64,000 nt of DNA, from NCBI RefSeq assembly GCF_000744455.1, contig NZ_JQLY01000001.1, positions 186,001 through 250,000 of the forward strand. The letters are read 5' to 3'. The stretch comes from Methanobacterium sp. SMA-27 (GTDB lineage: Archaea; Methanobacteriota; Methanobacteria; Methanobacteriales; Methanobacteriaceae). The position numbers and the translations under genes are program-made. Under the pieces are notes generated by a model. That model saw nothing but the letters and a program-made list of their open reading frames with translations. It was not told the origin of the DNA and searched no databases. Of the stretch, positions 29,048-39,002 are shown piece after piece; positions within the stretch are counted from its first letter, which is position 1; each line of letters begins with the position of its first letter.

Positions 29048-29539
29048 CTATTGATCTAACTTTTCAATTCTAAAATCATTGATAACCCCATCTATTTCAA
29101 CACCATCTTGCACTGCATTTATATCTAAACCAGAGAGGTCTTGACATGCACATAGAATGTCCTGTTCGGGGTGGGTTCCAGCCTGTATATTACAGTCTAA
29201 TCGTATATGATCTCCACATGCAACAACCATTTTAAGCCTTTTTGAAGTGGGATGGTTTTCAGGGAGCACTATTATAGGGGATGAGAATTCTTTTAAGAGG
29301 AATATCATAGATTTTATTCCTTTTTCTGCAATATTACCCGTACTGAATGTGGATACTGCTATTAGATCATCTTTCTCAAGAAAAACAACGATCTCTTCCT
29401 TTTCAGGGGTTCCTATAAATATTTGCATGTCACGGCCAGTTTTTGCAAGGCCAATTTCTCCAGATCTTCCAATTAAAAACAATATTTCATCATGGCTTAA
29501 TCCAATTCTTTGACGTTCTCGGACTGACATGAAGGACAT
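29048..29539 (-). CDS. Hypothetical protein (163 aa)
   Basis: The protein is soluble and mixed alpha/beta, with a central region of hydrophobic strands (EEIVVFLEKDDLIAVSTF, SSPIIVLPEN) and a Cys-containing part (VVACGDHIRLDC, DILCACQDLSG). I do not recognise the family. The start is taken at 29539, although an ATG three codons later (29530) is equally possible; either overlaps the 3' end of the zinc-ribbon gene at 29497-29631 in another frame. That overlap implies the two are translated from one message. Confidence 0.7.
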   Translation of the reverse strand: MSFMSVRERQRIGLSHDEILFLIGRSGEIGLAKTGRDMQIFIGTPEKEEIVVFLEKDDLIAVSTFSTGNIAEKGIKSMIFLLKEFSSPIIVLPENHPTSKRLKMVVACGDHIRLDCNIQAGTHPEQDILCACQDLSGLDINAVQDGVEIDGVINDFRIEKLDQ

Positions 29540-29631
29540 ACAACTCTTTTTCCTATGCCTTTAAATTCATTTCCACAATCCAAACATCTATAACGTTTGG
29601 TTTTTAGTTTTTTCATTTTAATGTCGGCCAT
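29497..29631 (-). CDS. Small zinc-ribbon protein (44 aa)
   Basis: This short frame starts at an ATG at 29631 with GGAGG four bases upstream. The product has a basic start and two knuckles, CLDCG and CPSC, spaced 15 residues apart, the pattern of a rubredoxin-like or RNA-polymerase-type zinc ribbon. It ends at 29497, inside the next gene, overlapping it by about 43 bases in a different phase. The strong ribosome-binding site and the intact cysteine pairs support it as real. Confidence 0.75.
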   Translation of the reverse strand: MADIKMKKLKTKRYRCLDCGNEFKGIGKRVVCPSCQSENVKELD

Positions 29632-29832
29632 TGGGCCTCCAACTGTGCACATATGATCACCAAATTGAAGTATGTTTTGTGGGTTATTTATTATTTGTTA
29701 TTGAAGTTTAGTTTAGTTTGAGCTAGTTGATAAAACGTTTGTAACTACAATGTATTTATTCTCTAAATTCCATATAAACAATCGAATAGGATTATTAAAA
29801 AAATTAAATCAGGAAATACACACTTCTAATAA

Positions 29833-31944
29833 ATGGTGAGACTATTGAAAAACCTTATTTTTCCATTTTCAGCAATTGTAGGTCAGGAAGACGTTAAAAA
29901 ATCTCTTATATTGAATGCCATCAACCCGAGTATTGGTGGGGTTCTAATAAAAGGGGACAAAGGAACAGGTAAAACAACTGCAGTACGTGCATTGGCAGAT
30001 CTTCTGCCACCACTTAAAGTTGTTAAAGGCTGTCCATTTAATTGCGACCCTGATGATCAAGATTCACTATGCGATTCATGCAAATCCGAAGATTTTGAGG
30101 TAGAAACTAAGAGTATGAAGGTTGTTGAACTACCCTTGGGATCAACTGAAGACAGAGTTGTTGGATCAATTAACATAGAAAAAGCTTTAAAAGAAGGATT
30201 AAAAGCATTGGAGCCCGGGATACTGGCAGATGCAAACAGGAACATACTTTACGTTGATGAAATTAACTTACTCGACGATAATCTTGTTGATGTATTGTTA
30301 GATGCAGCAGCATATGGAGTTAATATTGTTGAAAGGGAAGGAATTTCTTTTGTACATCCTTCCAACTTCATGCTTGTAGGTACAATGAACCCTGCAGAAG
30401 GCGAACTAAGACCCCAACTTTCAGACCGTATAGGTTTACACATATCTGTACACAGCATTATGGATTTGGAGGAAAGGGTTAAAATAATGGAAAGGCGTGA
30501 AGAATTTGAGCGTGATCCAACAGCATTCAAAGCTAAGTTCAAGGATCAACAAGATAAAATCCTAGAAAATATTGTAACTGCACGGAAAATACTCAAAAAA
30601 GTAAATGTTTCAAGGGATTTGATGGAAGTTATAGCCTACTTATGCATGGAGATGGGTGTTGATGGTCATAGGGCAGACATTGCAATTTTAAAAGCTTCAA
30701 AAACAATCGCTGCCTATAATTTCTTGGAAGAAGTTAACCTTGATCATGTTGAAGAAGCAGCACTATTGGTACTCGGGGAAAGATTCAACATAACATCTCA
30801 GAATAGGAATAAAATCAATCAGATGGTACAGAAAGCTCAGGAAGATATTTCTAAGAGAAAAGAGGAAAATCAAAAGGGCAACACTCAAGATCAAGGACAG
30901 AATCAAGGAGAAAAAGATCAGCAGGATAATGGATCTAAACAGGAAAATTCTCAAGAACAACAAGAAAATAACAATAATGAAAAACAGGAAGATTCAAATG
31001 GAAATGAAAAGTTTGAACAGCCAAATTCCAATGTAAATGATACAGGGCAAGGATCTCAAGATAATGAAAATTCTGATAATACAGAACAGGATAAAAAATT
31101 CAAACCAATTGGAAATGAAAATGATATAACTGTTAGTGAAGAGGGGGTTGATATAAAAAAACTGCTTAAAATCAAGGGTAAAAAAAAGAGGAAACTCTAC
31201 GGTAAAAGAGTAGACTCAACAACGCAAAAGGGTAAATACGTAAAAAGTAGATTATCTAAAGATTTAAAAAATGATATTGCGGTTGATGCAACCTTGAGAG
31301 CTGCTGCAATAAGCTCTGAAGGAAGTATAAAAGTTAAAAGTGAACATATTCGGCATAAAGTAAGAAAACATGGTGCAAAAGCTTCAATTGCCATAGTTGT
31401 CGATATCAGTGGGTCAATGTTCTCTGATAAAAAATCTGAAAGAGTTAAAGATATTTTGATTAATGTTATTGAAGATGCAGGTAGACAAGGGGACAAAATA
31501 AGCGTTGTCGGATTTAAAGGCAGAGAAGCCATGGTTATAATTCCAACGACCAAGAGAGCAACCTCATTTAGGGAACAGATTGATAATATTAAGATTGGCG
31601 GTACAACGCCTCTTGCTTCTGGAATGAAAAAGGGATTTGAAATACTTAAAAAGGAAAGATTCAGGAATGAATACGTTCCCATGATGTTAATACTTACAGA
31701 TGGTATGCCAAACGTTGCTATAGATGAGAATCCAACTAAAGATGCTCTGAAAATTGCAGGAGAACTCAAGGATAATGAAATACACACACTTATAGTGAAT
31801 TTTGAACAGACAGCTAAACATGGAAGGGATATGAATATGGAACTAGCAATAGCTTCAAGTGGCAGATATTATGATCTTGAGGAACTTAAAAGTCCAGGTT
31901 GTGCAGTATCAATGATATTAAATAATGAAAGAACTGATCTGTAA
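29833..31944 (+). CDS. Magnesium/cobalt chelatase-type AAA+ and VWA domain protein (ChlI-ChlD fusion)
   Basis: The 703-residue protein joins two parts of the chelatase motor. Residues about 10-330 are a AAA+ ATPase with Walker [10 protein letters not shown], a Cys-rich insert ([17 protein letters not shown]) and Walker [11 protein letters not shown]. Residues 335-440 are a Gln/Asn/Glu/Lys-rich linker. Residues about 515-700 form a von Willebrand A domain with an intact MIDAS ([26 protein letters not shown]). Such proteins power metal insertion into tetrapyrroles, with a large CobN-type subunit encoded elsewhere, or act as MoxR-like chaperones. An in-frame TTG at 29845, preceded by GGTGAG, may be the real start. 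Confidence 0.9.
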   Translation: MVRLLKNLIFPFSAIVGQEDVKKSLILNAINPSIGGVLIKGDKGTGKTTAVRALADLLPPLKVVKGCPFNCDPDDQDSLCDSCKSEDFEVETKSMKVVELPLGSTEDRVVGSINIEKALKEGLKALEPGILADANRNILYVDEINLLDDNLVDVLLDAAAYGVNIVEREGISFVHPSNFMLVGTMNPAEGELRPQLSDRIGLHISVHSIMDLEERVKIMERREEFERDPTAFKAKFKDQQDKILENIVTARKILKKVNVSRDLMEVIAYLCMEMGVDGHRADIAILKASKTIAAYNFLEEVNLDHVEEAALLVLGERFNITSQNRNKINQMVQKAQEDISKRKEENQKGNTQDQGQNQGEKDQQDNGSKQENSQEQQENNNNEKQEDSNGNEKFEQPNSNVNDTGQGSQDNENSDNTEQDKKFKPIGNENDITVSEEGVDIKKLLKIKGKKKRKLYGKRVDSTTQKGKYVKSRLSKDLKNDIAVDATLRAAAISSEGSIKVKSEHIRHKVRKHGAKASIAIVVDISGSMFSDKKSERVKDILINVIEDAGRQGDKISVVGFKGREAMVIIPTTKRATSFREQIDNIKIGGTTPLASGMKKGFEILKKERFRNEYVPMMLILTDGMPNVAIDENPTKDALKIAGELKDNEIHTLIVNFEQTAKHGRDMNMELAIASSGRYYDLEELKSPGCAVSMILNNERTDL

Positions 31945-31996
31945 GATTCGCGAACAATTGGGAAGTCCAAAAGATTTTTGTAACGAGGAAATATAT

Positions 31997-32560
31997 ATGT
32001 CAAAAATAAATATTGGTAGGAATGTTTTTACACTGACAATGCCTGTAACTTTGCTTGGAAGTAAAGTTGAGGGTAAAGTTAATTTTATGACTTTAGCTTG
32101 GGTAACACGTGTTAATTCAAATCCCCCACTCTTTGGAGTTGCAATTAATAAAGTTCACCATAGTTCTAAAGGTATAATGGAAAATAAAACCTTCAGCATA
32201 AATTTCCCCTCTGAAGACCTTCTCATTGAAACAGATTACTGTGGACTGGTTTCAGGAAGAAAAACAGATAAATCAGATATCTTCAATGTTTTTTATGGGG
32301 AGTTGGAAACAGCTCCGATGATAAAGGAGTGTGCGGTGTCTATAGAGTGTAAGCTTTTTGATGTTGTTGAACTTCCAACCAACAATCTATTCATTGGAGA
32401 AGCTGTGGCAGCATATTCTGAAGAACAATATTTAACAGATAATAAGTTGGATATTAAAAAAATAAATCCATTAATCTTAACCATGCCAGACAATAACTAT
32501 TGGAAAGTTGGGGATCATGCAGGAAATGCTTGGAATGCTGGAAAGAATTTTAAGCAATGA
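31997..32560 (+). CDS. Flavin reductase-like FMN-binding split-barrel protein
   Basis: GAGG eight bases before the ATG at 31997 decides this start; a longer frame from 31925 overlaps the chelatase gene and lacks support. The product (187 residues) has the flavin reductase pattern: PVTLLGSKVEGKVNFMTLAWVTRVNSNPPLFGVAIN, then HSSKGIMENKTFSINFPS. It binds FMN as a dimer and may transfer electrons with F420, ferredoxin or NAD(P)H as partners. It lies 52 bases after the chelatase-like gene. Confidence 0.9.
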   Translation: MSKINIGRNVFTLTMPVTLLGSKVEGKVNFMTLAWVTRVNSNPPLFGVAINKVHHSSKGIMENKTFSINFPSEDLLIETDYCGLVSGRKTDKSDIFNVFYGELETAPMIKECAVSIECKLFDVVELPTNNLFIGEAVAAYSEEQYLTDNKLDIKKINPLILTMPDNNYWKVGDHAGNAWNAGKNFKQ

Positions 32561-32611
32561 TCGATTGCAATGATTTTTATAGTGGAAAGTATAAGGTAGA
32601 GATGTAAAACA

Positions 32612-33121
32612 ATGAAAGTGACAGTGTACCATGCAGAACAGTGCGACCCAAAGAAATGCACAACAGTGAAACTTCAAAGACAAGGCAAGATTGAAGTGGT
32701 TCCTAAACTAAACAAGTTACCTAGAGGCGCTATAGTTCTGGATCCCTTTTCTGAAAAGTCCATGTCACCTGAAGACAGGGAAATCGTTGAAAAAAACGGT
32801 ATTGTAGGTCTTGATTGCTCATGGAACAGGATACAAAAGTCTAGCATAATGTTCAAGGGCAAAAAATATCATAGGTCTCTTCCTTTTCTTGTTGCAGCTA
32901 ATCCAACGAACTATGGAAAGCCATGCAAACTCTCAACTGCAGAGGCTATTGCAGCAACTTTTTATATAGTGGGGCTTAAAGATAATGCTGTTGAAATAAT
33001 GTCCCAGTTCAAGTGGGGACCTCATTTTCTAACACTCAATCATGAGTTATTAGAAGCATATTCCCGTGCTAAAACAAGTGCGGAAGTTGTAAAGATTCAA
33101 AATAGATTTATAGGAGGCTAA
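32612..33121 (+). CDS. tsr3: 16S rRNA aminocarboxypropyltransferase Tsr3 (DUF367)
   Basis: The 169-residue protein shows the Tsr3 pattern: [16 protein letters not shown] at the start, GLDCSWNR in the centre, [17 protein letters not shown] in the SAM-binding region and [16 protein letters not shown] near the end. Tsr3 transfers the 3-amino-3-carboxypropyl group of SAM to a hypermodified pseudouridine of small-subunit rRNA in archaea and eukaryotes. It is followed two bases later by rpl40e, whose ribosome-binding site GGAGG lies inside the last tsr3 codons, so the two are coupled. Confidence 0.95.
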   Translation: MKVTVYHAEQCDPKKCTTVKLQRQGKIEVVPKLNKLPRGAIVLDPFSEKSMSPEDREIVEKNGIVGLDCSWNRIQKSSIMFKGKKYHRSLPFLVAANPTNYGKPCKLSTAEAIAATFYIVGLKDNAVEIMSQFKWGPHFLTLNHELLEAYSRAKTSAEVVKIQNRFIGG

Positions 33122-33123
33122 AA

Positions 33124-33270
33124 ATGGCTAGATTTGAAGAAGCAGAAAATAGGCTGTTCAAGATTAAGATTTGCCTTAAATGTAACGCAAGAAACCCTCC
33201 AACCGCTAAAACATGCAGAAAATGCGGTTACAAGGGCTTAAGATACAAGGCTAAAGAACCGAGAGGTTAA
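33124..33270 (+). CDS. rpl40e: Large-subunit ribosomal protein L40e
   Basis: This 48-residue gene starts at the ATG at 33124, seven bases after GGAGG. The product has the L40e zinc finger with two pairs of cysteines (CLKC and CRKCG) and the basic end [14 protein letters not shown]. It is part of the archaeal and eukaryotic large subunit. Linkage with tsr3 joins ribosome assembly to a ribosomal protein. A hairpin follows at 33291. Confidence 0.95.
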   Translation: MARFEEAENRLFKIKICLKCNARNPPTAKTCRKCGYKGLRYKAKEPRG

Positions 33271-33290
33271 ACAAATTCCATATTATTAAC

Positions 33291-33311
33291 TGGAGGTATT
33301 TAACTCCTCCA
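33291..33311 (+). terminator. Stem-loop after rpl40e
   Basis: TGGAGG (33291-33296) pairs with CCTCCA (33306-33311) across a nine-base loop, 20 bases after the rpl40e stop. T-rich sequence follows some 50 bases later. It probably marks the transcript end or protects it. Confidence 0.45.
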
Positions 33312-33417
33312 TGTTAAATATATGACTTCAATTTAGTTTATTATATGATTAAATGTTGGTTTTTTAAATTTTAATAATATTTTTTGTTAACAAATAATTT
33401 AAACTAGAGTGATTTAG

Positions 33418-34161
33418 ATGAACGTTGAAAACTACATCAGACAAACTCTAAAGGATCACAAGATACATCTTACCCTTCTTGATCCCGAGGAGCAGAGACA
33501 TGAAGAGGCAGTATTGATCGCAAAAGAAGCTGTTTCTGGAGGTACTGATGGGATAATGTTGGGAGGTTCAACAACAGATTCAACAGAGCTTGATGCAACA
33601 GCAAAGGCCCTTAAAGAAAATGTTGATGTACCAATAATACTTTTTCCAGGTAATATAAGTGGTGTTAGCCAATATGCTGATGCCATATTTTTCATGAGCC
33701 TTTTAAACTCAAGCAATCCCTATTGGATAACTGGAGCTCAAGCATTGGGTGCTCCAATCATAAAGAAAATGGGTATTGAAACTATATCTATGGGATATTT
33801 GGTTGTTGAACCTGGAGGCACAGTTGGATGGGTAGGAGATGCAAAACTTATACCTAGAATCAAACCAGATTTAGCAGCAGCTTATGCGATTGCTGCAGAA
33901 TTTATGGGCATGAAACTCCTTTACCTTGAAGCAGGATCAGGGGCTAATCAATATATTCCTGAAAAAATGATACAATCGGTAAAAAAATCTACAGGTAGCA
34001 TTGTTATTGTTGGCGGAGGAATTAGAACCGGCGAAGATGCTGCTAATGTTGCAGCAGCAGGTGCTGATATATTAGTAACAGGAACAATTGTAGAAAAAAG
34101 CTCCAATATCAAAGACAAAATAAAAGAATTAGTTGATGGTATTAGATCAGTTAAAGATTGA
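33418..34161 (+). CDS. Geranylgeranylglyceryl phosphate synthase
   Basis: A TIM-barrel prenyltransferase of 247 residues. Family marks are HLTLLDPEEQ, GTDGIMLGGSTTDS, the substrate-binding YLEAGSGANQ, and the phosphate-binding IVGGGIRTGEDA and DILVTGTIVE. The enzyme joins geranylgeranyl diphosphate to sn-glycerol-1-phosphate, making the first ether bond of archaeal membrane lipids. It has its own 147-base upstream gap and is followed by an unrelated DUF169 gene. Confidence 0.95.
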   Translation: MNVENYIRQTLKDHKIHLTLLDPEEQRHEEAVLIAKEAVSGGTDGIMLGGSTTDSTELDATAKALKENVDVPIILFPGNISGVSQYADAIFFMSLLNSSNPYWITGAQALGAPIIKKMGIETISMGYLVVEPGGTVGWVGDAKLIPRIKPDLAAAYAIAAEFMGMKLLYLEAGSGANQYIPEKMIQSVKKSTGSIVIVGGGIRTGEDAANVAAAGADILVTGTIVEKSSNIKDKIKELVDGIRSVKD

Positions 34162-34340
34162 ATTTATAAATTAATCCATTCTCATTTTTTAAATTCTATT
34201 CTGCCAGATAAATAGCCTTTATATTTTTTTGCTCTAATTAACATTTAAGAGAATATCTTAATGTAAATGGATACTTCACGTTGTTATAAGATAAAAAATA
34301 TATTTGTGTTCACACAACCTTAATGTTAGAGGTGAGATTA

Positions 34341-35021
34341 ATGAGTAGTTGTGAAATAAACGGGTATGAAGAGTTATCACAAAAATTTAAAGATAAACTT
34401 GGCTTGGAAAAATCTCCTGTTGCAGTTAAACTAGTTTTAAATGAAGATGATATTCCTGAGGGTATTCCAAAGATTGAAGAAAAAGTCCGGCATTGTGAAA
34501 TGATACAGAAAGCATCACAAGGCGATATATTCTATGCTACTGCTGAAGAACAGGCCTGTAAAGGTGGAGCAGGAGCAATAGGGCTTATGGAACCCCCTGA
34601 AAAAGTTAATTCTGGTGAGATGTATTATTCTTTGGGAAGATTTTCTAGTTTGGGTTCAGCTAAAAGAACTGTTGATGCAATTCCAAAAATAGAACCCATA
34701 ATGAAGGCAATAGCATACTCACCACTTGAAAAAGCCCCATTTGACCCGGATGTTGTGGTTATAATATGTAACCCTCAACAAGCAATGCAACTTGCTCAAG
34801 CAATGGTTTACACCCTTGGAGGCCGTTTCGAAGCAGACTTTGCAGGAATTCAATCGATATGTGGTGACGCAGTTGCAGGACCATACACAACCAAAAGACC
34901 CAACATAACATTGGGATGTAGTGGGTCAAGGAAATTTGCAGACATAAAACCTGACGAAGTAATTGTTGGAATGAATGGTGAAAATATAGGCTGTATTGTA
35001 AATGCTCTCGAAGCATTATAA
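34341..35021 (+). CDS. DUF169 family protein
   Basis: GAGGTGAG four bases before the ATG at 34341 sets the start; the frame extends 18 bases upstream without support. The 226-residue protein has the DUF169 core: LGLEKSPVAVKLV, RHCEMIQKASQGDIFYAT, CKGGAGAIGL and a C-terminal ITLGCSGSRKFADIKPDEVIVGM. Several conserved cysteines suggest a metal or cofactor site. The family occurs in methanogens and anaerobes, with no known role. The strong ribosome-binding site suggests good expression. Confidence 0.9.
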   Translation: MSSCEINGYEELSQKFKDKLGLEKSPVAVKLVLNEDDIPEGIPKIEEKVRHCEMIQKASQGDIFYATAEEQACKGGAGAIGLMEPPEKVNSGEMYYSLGRFSSLGSAKRTVDAIPKIEPIMKAIAYSPLEKAPFDPDVVVIICNPQQAMQLAQAMVYTLGGRFEADFAGIQSICGDAVAGPYTTKRPNITLGCSGSRKFADIKPDEVIVGMNGENIGCIVNALEAL

Positions 35022-35181
35022 TTAATTAAAAATATCTTGAATTAACATTCTAATTTTTTTTTATTTGGTTTAATTAATTATTCTTTTAATTAAAACCCCA
35101 ATTTAACGAAGTCTTTTCAGAAAATTATAATATTTGTAAAAGACAGATATAATTACAACAAAACCCTTAGAGGTGAAAATT

Positions 35182-35400
35182 ATGTCTGAAGAAAAACAGG
35201 TTTTCGAAGTGCTTGATGAGATTAAAAATTTAGAAGAGATCATTACTAAATATGTAGAAAAGGGAGAGATGGGCAACAAGTTGGTTGCAAACTGGACATT
35301 TGATACACTCAAACTCGTTGGTAAAATGGGTAAATTGATAGAAGAGCTTGAAGATAGATTAGATTTATTGGAAGAAGAAGTAGAGAAAAAGAAATTCTAA
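35182..35400 (+). CDS. Small coiled-coil protein (72 aa)
   Basis: The ATG at 35182 follows GAGGTGA by five bases. The product is strongly charged and helical. Residues about 47-70 carry a heptad pattern of Leu and Ile with many Glu and Lys (LIEELEDRLDLLEEEVEKK), typical of a dimeric coiled coil. The middle segment (GNKLVANWTFDTLKLVGKMG) may form a small helical core. No catalytic or metal-binding residues are visible. It may act as a partner or scaffold; the function is unknown. Confidence 0.75.
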   Translation: MSEEKQVFEVLDEIKNLEEIITKYVEKGEMGNKLVANWTFDTLKLVGKMGKLIEELEDRLDLLEEEVEKKKF

Positions 35401-35549
35401 GTTGATAATAAATCAAACATATATTTTCCTTAATTTTTTTATTTAATAAATTATTGACATAAAAAAGCAAAATAGCTATTCGTTTTCTAGTAAACTAAAT
35501 AAAAAAAAAGAAAAAATTAGAGAGATTTTAATCTCTTAAACCCGCATTA

Positions 35550-38500
35550 TTAAACAGTTACTGTTTTAAATGTAGTTGTGTATGTTGTTGCTAGTCCTTT
35601 TCCTGCTAGATCTGTTACACTATTGGCATGTATAACAACAGTGTACGTGGTTCCTTTTGCTAATGCTGTGGTAGGTGTTATACTAAGTGTACTACCGCTT
35701 ATTGTTCTTTTGAATGATACTGTCTTTCCACTAGAAGTTTTTAGTTCTATCACTACATTTGTTCCAAATTTAATTGCTTCACTGAAGTTGATTTTAATCA
35801 CTTTATTTGTTGCTAAATTCACTGCATTGTTGACAGGATTTGTACTGATTATTTTTGGTGCTAAATTAATTGTTTGTGACGTAGATGCAGTCGTTGTATT
35901 TGCTGTTTTAAATGTGGTAATGAGCTGTGTTGCTAAACCATTTCCTGCTAGATCTGTAATGCAGTTTGGATTTAATGTGAGTATATAATTTGTGCTCTTG
36001 GCTAAAGCTTGGGTTGTATGGTATATGAATAGAGTGTTGTTGGTTATTGAGAATGTTATTGGTATAACTGTTCCTCCGCTGGATTTGAGTTGTATAAGTC
36101 CAGGGCCTAGTTTTATTGGTCTGTTAAATGTTACTGACAGCAGTTTGTTGGTTGGAACATTTATTGCATTATTGACTGGGTCTGTGCTGGTTACTGTTGG
36201 TGAGGTTACAGTGAAACTGGTTGTAAATATCGATGTTAATCCTTTATTGTTCATGTCTAAAATGCTGTTTATTGGTAATGATAGGGTGTATGTTCCGGGA
36301 GTTAGATTACCAATAGGGGTAATGGTTAAAATGTTTCCATTGATTGTTTTTGTTATTGGCATTTTTGTGCTTGCACTGTTCAGTAAAGTTATTAAGGCAT
36401 AATTAGGGCCTGTTTTTATTGGTATATTGAAAGTTATTGTGATCGGTTGGTTTCCTATAACATTATTTGCATTATTAACAGGATTTGTACTTACTACGTT
36501 TAATGGTACAACTGTGTTAAATACAAGAGTATATTCATCACCAATATTACCTGCAAGGTCTTCGATTGCATCAACTGGTATGAATAATGTGTATTTAGTT
36601 GAAGGCTGAAGGCTAGTTGGAGTAATTATTAGTGTGTTCATTACTATTTGAATATTGGACAAAGGAACATTTACTCCGTTAAGTGTAATACTACTTAATC
36701 CTCCTCCTATGTCAAAATTACTTCCGCGTTGTATCTGTTCATTATATACTAATTTAATTATTTTGTTTAATTGTACATTCGATGAATTGTTTACAGGATC
36801 TATGCTGCCTACAGTTGGTGGTGATGTATCAAGCAAGTTATCGATTTTCGATATGAATGCATCATCTGTGTACTGTAAATTATCTACAGTATTTGTTTGA
36901 TAAGCACCTGATGTAGTTGGATAATCATTTGACCAAGTATCTCCTACAAGGAATATGTTTCCAATGGTGTCTATGGCGAGAGCTTCACCATAATCTGCAT
37001 TAACCCCTCCTAGGAATGTGGTTTCAACTTTTTCTTGTGCTGTCATAACATTTGTGAATGTTGTGAAGAAAACATCTTCCATACCGTGAGCTGTAGTATC
37101 ACCACTTGGTAGTTCATTCGGGAAGCTTTTGGTTGAATTCGTTGTACCTATAATACCAATATTTCCCTGATCTGATACAATTACTCCATTGGCAAAGTCT
37201 ATACCATTTCCACCTAAATATGTGCTACTTAAAATATTTTGTATTTGTTTATCCATTATTACAACAAAACCATCTTCTTTTCCATTGTTTTGACGTTGTT
37301 TAGCTCCAAGAGTAGTATACATGTTAGATGACCATGTTCCCCCTACAACATAAACTCTACCAATTGGATCTACTGCAATGCCATTTCCAACATCTCGAGC
37401 TGATCCTCCTAATAATGCTAGTCCTTCTATATTTTCAAGATATTGGGCTGATAGTTTGACAACAAAAGCATCATAATCGCCTTTGTTAGTTTGGAACCCA
37501 TTATCGGGATATACGTTGGTATTAGTCACTGCAGGGAAATCAGTTGCATTGGTGGCTCCTGTTACATAGATATAATTTGATTGATCTACAGCAAGACTAG
37601 TTCCGTAACTTGTTCCAGATCCTCCAAATACTACACCGGATCTTAGGGATGCAAGATTGTTATCTAATTTTGAAACAAATACATCACCATTTCCAACGTA
37701 GGAAGTTTGAGCTAATGGTTCATTGAATGAAGAATATCGGACAGGGAACCCTGTTACTGGATTATTTTTACTATCTGTACCATTGTATGAAAATGTTTGT
37801 CCGGTTATGTAAACATTGTTGGATGCATCAACTATAATTGCGTTGGCCATATCTGCACGGTTTCCACCGAAAAAAGTACTTGCTTCTAACGTGGTGAGGT
37901 CATTACTCAATTTTGAAATAAAGACATCACCTGCACCAGTATCCCAAGGAACTGTAAATGCAGTATTTGGATAATTTTGGGAATAGGTTGTACCCGTTAT
38001 AAATACATTACATCCTAATCGTCCTTGGTTATCTAATGCAATGCCTGTAGCTTTGTCACTGTAAGTTCCACCTATAAAAGTACTGGAAATTAATGTCGTA
38101 AGTGTACTATCAAATTTTGATACGAATGCATCCCATTCACCACTTTTGATTGTGGTTTGATATCCTCCAGCAATGGTAGGGAAATCACCTGAACCAGTAT
38201 ATCCAGTTACATATACGTTTCCTGCTTTGTCAACTGCAACGCCCTGTGCATTATCATAACTGTTTCCACTGAGGAATGTGCTGGATAATAAAGGATCTAT
38301 GATTAGTTTGTAGTTTTTGTTGTATGCACCTGTTTTGTATCCGTAGCTTAAATTGTTGATTACATATGAAACAGATACATTGACTTTTTTACCATTAATT
38401 ATTTGGTAAGCTACTGGTTTGGTAAGTTTTAATGCACTTAAACCATTTAGTATTTCCAGTTCACCTTTTTTATTTATTTTAAGTCCTTTGGAACCGCTAA

Positions 38501-39002
38501 CTGTTACCCATATGCTACTAGGGCTTCCACTATTTCCAATGGAATAAATCTTTTCAATGTTTTTACCATGGGCGTTTAGATAGAGATCAATCCCATCGTA
38601 TAAATTTGAATATTTCACCTTGGAATAGGTAGCTAAATTCTTCTGTACATTTTTACCTTTATAGTAGCTAACCTTGGTTTTTGATTGATCATACCCTTTA
38701 ACATCAACATTATTGGAATTTACAAATTTTTCACTAACAACCCATCCCTTTTTATCTTTGGTCAGAGCATAGACAATTCCATTATCTTTAACATAAACAT
38801 TTCCAATAAATGTGTTAGCAGAATATTTTACATTTTTATCAGATATTTGTCCATGATTCTCCACAAAAGGAATATTTACGGTTGTGAATTTTTTATCATT
38901 TAAACTAACTTTTTTAGTGGTACCTGCTGCACTGGCTGCTCCCATAAAAAGAAAAAATATCATTATTACCAATACAATCAAGCCCTTTTTTCTCAAATTC
39001 AA
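35550..39002 (-). CDS. Large secreted surface protein: SBBP beta-propeller and Ig-like (Big_5) repeats
   Basis: The 1150-residue protein begins with a signal peptide (LIVLVIMIFFLFMGAASAA). A DUF7948-like domain follows (FVENHGQISDKNVKYSA, to about residue 235). Next come about nine SBBP repeats (GNVYVTGYTGSGDFPT type, about 240-735) expected to fold as beta propellers. Four Ig-like Big_5/SbsA domains follow, each opening with a variant of STNPVNNAxNV (about 740, 840, 935 and 1050). No C-terminal anchor is seen, so attachment may be non-covalent. Adhesion or envelope structure is likely. The start is TTG at 39002 behind a run of eight G, which serves as ribosome-binding site. Confidence 0.92.
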   Translation of the reverse strand: MNLRKKGLIVLVIMIFFLFMGAASAAGTTKKVSLNDKKFTTVNIPFVENHGQISDKNVKYSANTFIGNVYVKDNGIVYALTKDKKGWVVSEKFVNSNNVDVKGYDQSKTKVSYYKGKNVQKNLATYSKVKYSNLYDGIDLYLNAHGKNIEKIYSIGNSGSPSSIWVTVSGSKGLKINKKGELEILNGLSALKLTKPVAYQIINGKKVNVSVSYVINNLSYGYKTGAYNKNYKLIIDPLLSSTFLSGNSYDNAQGVAVDKAGNVYVTGYTGSGDFPTIAGGYQTTIKSGEWDAFVSKFDSTLTTLISSTFIGGTYSDKATGIALDNQGRLGCNVFITGTTYSQNYPNTAFTVPWDTGAGDVFISKLSNDLTTLEASTFFGGNRADMANAIIVDASNNVYITGQTFSYNGTDSKNNPVTGFPVRYSSFNEPLAQTSYVGNGDVFVSKLDNNLASLRSGVVFGGSGTSYGTSLAVDQSNYIYVTGATNATDFPAVTNTNVYPDNGFQTNKGDYDAFVVKLSAQYLENIEGLALLGGSARDVGNGIAVDPIGRVYVVGGTWSSNMYTTLGAKQRQNNGKEDGFVVIMDKQIQNILSSTYLGGNGIDFANGVIVSDQGNIGIIGTTNSTKSFPNELPSGDTTAHGMEDVFFTTFTNVMTAQEKVETTFLGGVNADYGEALAIDTIGNIFLVGDTWSNDYPTTSGAYQTNTVDNLQYTDDAFISKIDNLLDTSPPTVGSIDPVNNSSNVQLNKIIKLVYNEQIQRGSNFDIGGGLSSITLNGVNVPLSNIQIVMNTLIITPTSLQPSTKYTLFIPVDAIEDLAGNIGDEYTLVFNTVVPLNVVSTNPVNNANNVIGNQPITITFNIPIKTGPNYALITLLNSASTKMPITKTINGNILTITPIGNLTPGTYTLSLPINSILDMNNKGLTSIFTTSFTVTSPTVTSTDPVNNAINVPTNKLLSVTFNRPIKLGPGLIQLKSSGGTVIPITFSITNNTLFIYHTTQALAKSTNYILTLNPNCITDLAGNGLATQLITTFKTANTTTASTSQTINLAPKIISTNPVNNAVNLATNKVIKINFSEAIKFGTNVVIELKTSSGKTVSFKRTISGSTLSITPTTALAKGTTYTVVIHANSVTDLAGKGLATTYTTTFKTVTV

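Noticed and set aside
35578..36402. Two long antisense frames opposite the surface-protein gene
   Set aside because: Both are hydrophobic translations of the repeated Thr/Asn/Val-rich Ig domains on the other strand, with no ribosome-binding sites.
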